Positions 24,010 through 27,832 of a DNA stretch of 27,832 nucleotides are shown here, piece after piece. The position numbers and the translations under genes were made by a program. The DNA lies in the NCBI GenBank assembly GCA_018814465.1, contig JAHIZR010000200.1, positions 1 through 27,832 of the forward strand, given 5' to 3'. The notes under the pieces were generated by a model. It made no database searches. It was not told the origin of the DNA and worked only from the letters and a program-made list of their open reading frames with translations. Source of the DNA: a bacterium (GTDB taxonomy: Bacteria; Electryoneota; RPQS01). Numbering within the stretch: position 1 is the stretch's first letter; each line of letters opens with the position of its first letter.

Positions 24010-25554
24010 TTACACGGCGAGTTCGCCGATTCTATCCAGAGAACGATATTGCACAGCTTCGAGGACATGAGACAATTGAAGGTCTTCATAGCCATCGAGG
24101 TCAGCAATTGTGCGCGCTACTTTTCGGATGCGGTGATAAGCGCGCGCCGACAGTCCCATTCGTTCGATCGCTTGTCTCAGCACTCCCATGCTTTCGGAAC
24201 CCACCGGCGCGAATTCCTCGATCTCTTTATTGGACATATGAGCATTGGAATAGAGATCGGCACGCCGGTTATGAAAGCGATCACGCTGCAGCCGCCGCGC
24301 AAGATCAATGCGATTTTGAATGGTTTCCGAAGTTTCAGAACTCGCTTTCGATGACAGATCCTGCCAGCTCACTCGGGGAACTTCGACATGAATATCTATT
24401 CGATCGAGAAGCGGACCGGAAACTTTTGCGACATAACGACGAATCTGCTCGGGTGTACAGCGGCATTCACGCTCCGGATCGGTCAGGAAGCCGCAGGGGC
24501 AGGGATTCATGGCGGCGACGAGCATGAAATTCGCCGGATAAGTCAGCGAGACCGCGGCCCGTGACAAGGTGACAAGACCATCTTCGAGCGGCTGACGCAT
24601 CACTTCCAAGACATTTTTATGAAACTCAGGGAGTTCGTCAAGGAAGAGAACACCGTTATGCGCCAAAGAAACTTCACCGGGTCTGGGAATGACTCCGCCC
24701 CCGATGAGTCCGGCATCGGAGACCGTATGATGCGGCGAACGAAACGGCCGGTTGGCGACCAAGGCTTGCCCCGCCTTCAGTAAGCCCGCGACCGAGTGAA
24801 TGCGGGTAGTTTCAAGCGACTCCTCGATTGAAAATTCCGGCAGAATCGAAGGAAGCCGTTTGGCAAGCATCGTTTTTCCGGAACCGGGAGGTCCAATCAA
24901 GAGGATGTTGTGACCGCCAGCCGCGGCAACTTCAAGCGCTCTTTTAACGGAAGCCTGTCCGCGAACATCGGAGAAGCAGCCGACAGATTCGCGAGATTCC
25001 TGAAAGAGGATCTGCCGATTGACGATGTAGGGATCAAGTTCAAGCGATCCATTCAGGAAATCGACGCAGTCCTGAATGGTTTCCATGGGAAAGACGTCTA
25101 TTCCAGAAATCAGGGCGGCTTCACGGGCATTGGCTTCAGGAACGATAATTCGCTTAATCCCCTCTTTTTGCATCGATCCGGTAATGGAAAGCGCGCCGCG
25201 AATTGAGCGAATTCTGCCATCGAGAGCAAGTTCTCCAAGGAAGGCAGTGTTTTCAAGCGCGGACGTAATAATCTGTCCCGAAGCGCAAAGGATGCCAATC
25301 GCAATCGGCAGATCAAAACCGCTTCCTTCCTTGCGAATATCGGCCGGAGCAAGGTTGACGGTAATTCGTCTTTGCGGAAAGGCATAGCCGGAGTTTTTAA
25401 TCGCCGCCGAAATGCGGTCACGGGATTCCTTGACAGCATTATCAGGCAGCCCGACGACCGTGAAGGCAAGCAGTCCGTTTTCGAGGTGGCACTCTGCTTT
25501 GACTTGATATGCATCAACCCCCAGCAGCGCCGCGGTAATGACTTCAGCAAACAT
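24010..25554 (-). CDS. comM: YifB/ComM family Mg-chelatase-like AAA+ ATPase
   Basis: This 514-residue protein has an N-terminal Lon-protease-like domain (MFAEVITAALLGVDAYQVKAE; the VVGLPDNAVKESRDRI segment is typical) and a Mg-chelatase AAA+ domain. The latter has Walker A GPPGSGKTMLAKRLPSILP, Walker B region GVLFLDELPEF, the zinc-like loop CPCGFLTDPERECRC and sensor/arginine segment RYVAKVSGPLLDRIDIH. A C-terminal Mg-chelatase domain follows (LSARAYHRIRKVARTIADL). ComM is a hexameric helicase that promotes branch migration during natural transformation; the same family is widespread in non-competent bacteria. ATG 25554 lies 26 bases after the acyltransferase stop and lacks a clear ribosome-binding site. 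Its place among lipid genes appears incidental. Confidence 0.96.
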   Translation of the reverse strand: MFAEVITAALLGVDAYQVKAECHLENGLLAFTVVGLPDNAVKESRDRISAAIKNSGYAFPQRRITVNLAPADIRKEGSGFDLPIAIGILCASGQIITSALENTAFLGELALDGRIRSIRGALSITGSMQKEGIKRIIVPEANAREAALISGIDVFPMETIQDCVDFLNGSLELDPYIVNRQILFQESRESVGCFSDVRGQASVKRALEVAAAGGHNILLIGPPGSGKTMLAKRLPSILPEFSIEESLETTRIHSVAGLLKAGQALVANRPFRSPHHTVSDAGLIGGGVIPRPGEVSLAHNGVLFLDELPEFHKNVLEVMRQPLEDGLVTLSRAAVSLTYPANFMLVAAMNPCPCGFLTDPERECRCTPEQIRRYVAKVSGPLLDRIDIHVEVPRVSWQDLSSKASSETSETIQNRIDLARRLQRDRFHNRRADLYSNAHMSNKEIEEFAPVGSESMGVLRQAIERMGLSARAYHRIRKVARTIADLDGYEDLQLSHVLEAVQYRSLDRIGELAV

Positions 25555-25580
25555 GTTTAATGCGCGAAAGTTGTCTTATG

Positions 25581-26684
25581 TTATGACAGTTGCTTTTCCC
25601 AGATACGCCATTTTTTATAGGGCCGCGATCCCATCGAGAGGGCCGCATCGTTCATGTTTTTGTTATCTTCGAGCACCCATGAGAATTCGCCCCAGTTATA
25701 TCCGGCATGGAGACCTGATTCATATGTCTTAAGATAGATCACCGCGTCTATGCCACGTTGCCGAAATTCAGGAAGCACTCCCATCGCGAGGACGCGAGCG
25801 CGGTCGATCTTGCGGCGACCGGCCAGCAGAGTGAAGAGTCCTGTCGGGAACAGGCGACCATTGATTTTTTTCAGCAATACATTCAGGTCCGGCAGTGCCA
25901 GTGAGAAACCGATGGGTTCACCTTCGTTCGTTGTGACGAAGAGAATCAAGGCCGGGTCCAGAATCAGTTTCAGATTCTTTGCCATGGCATTGATCTCATT
26001 ATCCGTCATCGGGACGAAACCCCAGTTCGCTTCCCAGATACGATTATAGAGATAGCGGAACTTATTTACTTCTCCCCAGAAGTCGCTTTTGTTAAAGAAA
26101 GCAAATCTAAGATTCAGTCTTGATTCGAGTTTCCTGGCAAGCTGCAGAAGGCGTTCGGTGATATCTCCTTCCCGCATTTCATAGGCAAGAATATCGCGAG
26201 CTTTTAAGAATCCGCAGCGTTCCAACAGGTCGTTATAGTAAGGCGGATTATGCGTCATCATGATGGCAGGAGGAGTGTCAAAGCCATCAATCAGCATGCC
26301 GCACTCTTCGTTTGTCGAAAAATTCATTGGGCCTCGGAGTGTGTCGAGGCCCAGATTTTTTACATGAGAAGCCGCAGTATCCAGCAGCGCAGAGGCTGTT
26401 TCGACGTCATTCACAGATTCAAAGAACCCGAAAAAACCAACGCGGTCATTATGAAACCGGTTATGGGCTGAATTGTGGATAGCGCTGATCCGACCAACCG
26501 TTTTCCCGTTCTCGGGAGATTTTGCCAGAAAGGATGCTACCGCGCCGTGCTCGTAAAAAGGATGTTTAGCAGAATCAAAGAAGGATTTCTGGTCAATCAG
26601 GAGAGGCGGAATCCAATTGGGATCATTTCCCTGAACCTTCCACGGAAATCGAAGAAATTCCTTCAGATCTCGTCGACTGGTCAC
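25581..26684 (-). CDS. YghO-type GNAT-fold acyltransferase (candidate bacterial ceramide synthase)
   Basis: The protein (367 residues from GTG 26684) shows the family marks I know: GNDPNWIPPLLIDQKSFFD near the N-terminus, LRGPMNFSTNEECGMLIDGF, DTPPAIMMTHNPPYY and a C-terminal GNAT core (ARVLAMGVLPEFRQRGIDAVIYL). From memory, this family includes Escherichia coli YghO and the acyl-CoA-dependent ceramide synthase of Caulobacter (bCerS); I cannot verify this here. It overlaps by 62 bases the gene of a serine-palmitoyltransferase-like enzyme, which supports N-acylation of a sphingoid base as its role. GTG 26684 lacks a Shine-Dalgarno sequence; an in-frame ATC at 26705 has GGAGG six bases upstream. 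Other acyl acceptors remain possible. Confidence 0.8.
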   Translation of the reverse strand: MTSRRDLKEFLRFPWKVQGNDPNWIPPLLIDQKSFFDSAKHPFYEHGAVASFLAKSPENGKTVGRISAIHNSAHNRFHNDRVGFFGFFESVNDVETASALLDTAASHVKNLGLDTLRGPMNFSTNEECGMLIDGFDTPPAIMMTHNPPYYNDLLERCGFLKARDILAYEMREGDITERLLQLARKLESRLNLRFAFFNKSDFWGEVNKFRYLYNRIWEANWGFVPMTDNEINAMAKNLKLILDPALILFVTTNEGEPIGFSLALPDLNVLLKKINGRLFPTGLFTLLAGRRKIDRARVLAMGVLPEFRQRGIDAVIYLKTYESGLHAGYNWGEFSWVLEDNKNMNDAALSMGSRPYKKWRIWEKQLS

Positions 26685-27832
26685 TTGAGTGATTATCGGC
26701 TGGATGAAGAACCTCCGCTGATAGATGAACTTTTTTCACGACTCTTGCCAGTCTTTCAAGGGCTATATCGAGCTGTTCAAGAGTATGAGTAGACATAACG
26801 GAAAAACGTATCAGACATTGATGGGGCTGGACCGCAGGCGGAATCACGGGATTGATGAAAACTCCCTCTTCCTGAAGCATATGACAGATTGTGAAGGCGG
26901 TGATCATATCGCCAACCAGGACGGGAATAATCGGGGTGTCACTCAATTCAGTGCTCAATCCGAGATCGTGAAGCCCTTTTCTAAGGTACTCAGTATTGCG
27001 CCAGAGCAGCTCCCGGCGTTCCGGCTCTTCCTTGATGATTTTCAGCGCTTCGATAACCGCGGCGACGGATGCGGGCGGCGGGCTGGCGGAGAACATCAGC
27101 GCACGGCTGTTATGCTTCATGTAATGAATGATGTCTTCGGAAGCTCCAACAAAGCCACCGATCGAGGCAAGGGATTTCGAGAAAGTCCCGACAATGATAT
27201 CAACCTCGTCGGTGAGACCGAAGTGCCCGGCGGTGCCCTCTCCCCTGTCACCGTAAACGCCGACTCCGTGCGCGTCATCCAGAATAAGGTCCGCGTTGTA
27301 TTTTTTACACAGCTTCACCATTTCCGGGAGTCGAACGGTGTCTCCTTCCATGGAGAAAACGCCTTCGGTAATGACAATTTTTTGCTTGTCGCCAAGAGCG
27401 ATCAGTTTTTGTTCGAGGCTGGCCATGTTGTTGTGACTGAACTTCACCATTTTAGCGAAGGACAGGCGAGCAGAATCAAAAATGGATGCGTGCGCTAATT
27501 CATCGGTGACCAGAGTCTCATGGCGATCCCCAAGCGTGGCAATGGCGCCGACATTAGCCTGATAGCCAGTGGAAAAGACAAGAACGGATTCCTTGCCGAT
27601 AAATTCAGCAAGACGTTCTTCACATTCGATATGGACACTGAGTGTGCCATTCAGAAAGCGGGATCCGGCGCATCCCGTGCCGAACTGCTCAACGGCGGCT
27701 TGCGCGGCTTTTTTTACACGGGGATGGTTTGTCAGACCCAAGTAGTTGTTTGAGCCGAGCATCAGGGTTTCCTTGCCGTTCATCATAACGGCAGCCCCCT
27801 GATCGGAGTCAATCGGCCGGAAGTAGGGATAG
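26623..27832 (-). CDS. alpha-oxoamine synthase, serine-palmitoyltransferase-like (5' end outside window)
   Basis: The reading frame is open to the window edge, beginning YPYFRPIDSDQGAAV before the internal Met at 27786, so the gene starts upstream. It is a fold-type I PLP enzyme that condenses an amino acid with an acyl thioester. Visible marks are MLGSNNYLGLTNHPRVK, GTGCAGSRFLNGTLSVH, VFSTGYQANVGAI, DDAHGVGVYG and the PLP lysine in GTFSKSLASIGGF (lysine codon 27177-27175). The GCAGSRFLNGTL segment and the YPYFR N-terminus resemble Bacteroidota serine palmitoyltransferase more than BioF (8-amino-7-oxononanoate synthase) or Kbl (2-amino-3-ketobutyrate ligase), though these remain alternatives. 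About 30 residues beyond the usual C-terminus form a Ser/Glu-rich tail (HSSDQSTRSEGISS) that overlaps the next gene. Confidence 0.92.
   Translation of the reverse strand, partial: YPYFRPIDSDQGAAVMMNGKETLMLGSNNYLGLTNHPRVKKAAQAAVEQFGTGCAGSRFLNGTLSVHIECEERLAEFIGKESVLVFSTGYQANVGAIATLGDRHETLVTDELAHASIFDSARLSFAKMVKFSHNNMASLEQKLIALGDKQKIVITEGVFSMEGDTVRLPEMVKLCKKYNADLILDDAHGVGVYGDRGEGTAGHFGLTDEVDIIVGTFSKSLASIGGFVGASEDIIHYMKHNSRALMFSASPPPASVAAVIEALKIIKEEPERRELLWRNTEYLRKGLHDLGLSTELSDTPIIPVLVGDMITAFTICHMLQEEGVFINPVIPPAVQPHQCLIRFSVMSTHTLEQLDIALERLARVVKKVHLSAEVLHPADNHSSDQSTRSEGISSISVEGSGK

Noticed and set aside
1..27832. CRISPR arrays, insertion sequences, integrases, attachment sites
   Set aside because: No regularly spaced repeats, transposase or integrase motifs, or terminal inverted repeats were seen.

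Overview
All recognisable genes in this 27.8-kb window lie on the minus strand, so transcription runs from high to low coordinates. The genes are tightly packed, often with 1- to 4-base start/stop overlaps. Base composition looks even (roughly 50% GC by eye) and I saw no insertion sequence, phage gene, CRISPR array, tRNA or rRNA. The content suggests a Gram-negative (diderm) bacterium: an outer-membrane barrel, a lipoprotein, several Sec signal peptides, PEGA proteins and a DUF6029-like protein. DUF6029-like and PEGA proteins together with a Bacteroidota-style alpha-oxoamine synthase point loosely to the FCB superphylum or a related candidate phylum. No marker gene fixes the taxon.

Layout in transcription order. 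(1) 27832-20973: a 5'-truncated alpha-oxoamine synthase (serine palmitoyltransferase-like), an overlapping YghO-type GNAT-fold acyltransferase, the ComM/YifB ATPase, an acyl-CoA-synthetase-like adenylate-forming protein, a secreted alpha/beta hydrolase and a bifunctional-nuclease-family protein. A strong intrinsic terminator (20973-21004) closes this block. (2) 20786-about 5467: a promoter-like site at 20758-20786 leads into the classical YceD(DUF177)-rpmF-plsX-fabH-fabD-fabG-acpP-fabF-rnc fatty-acid/phospholipid cluster. It runs without an obvious break into a NUDIX hydrolase, two periplasmic thioredoxin-fold proteins, a DUF6029-like outer-membrane barrel, selA, nfeD, a slipin and a PEGA-repeat membrane protein. 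(3) 5274-1: a hairpin with a U-tract sits just before rluB, followed by a small unrecognised cysteine-containing ORF coupled to selB, then gpmI and the start of a GT-C-type membrane glycosyltransferase that leaves the window.

Most genes are housekeeping. The most interesting part is the right end. A serine-palmitoyltransferase-like enzyme overlaps a gene of the family that, as I recall, includes bacterial ceramide synthase, and a ligase-like protein lies two genes away. This is a candidate sphingolipid (ceramide) locus. The ligase-like protein has substitutions at the A8 Arg and A10 Lys positions normally needed for adenylation, so its reaction is uncertain. Other points of interest are a PEGA-thioredoxin lipoprotein beside a second TlpA-like protein and a barrel ending in a C-x4-C motif, selA and selB without a visible selenoprotein, and the hairpin covering the only Shine-Dalgarno-like sequence of rluB.
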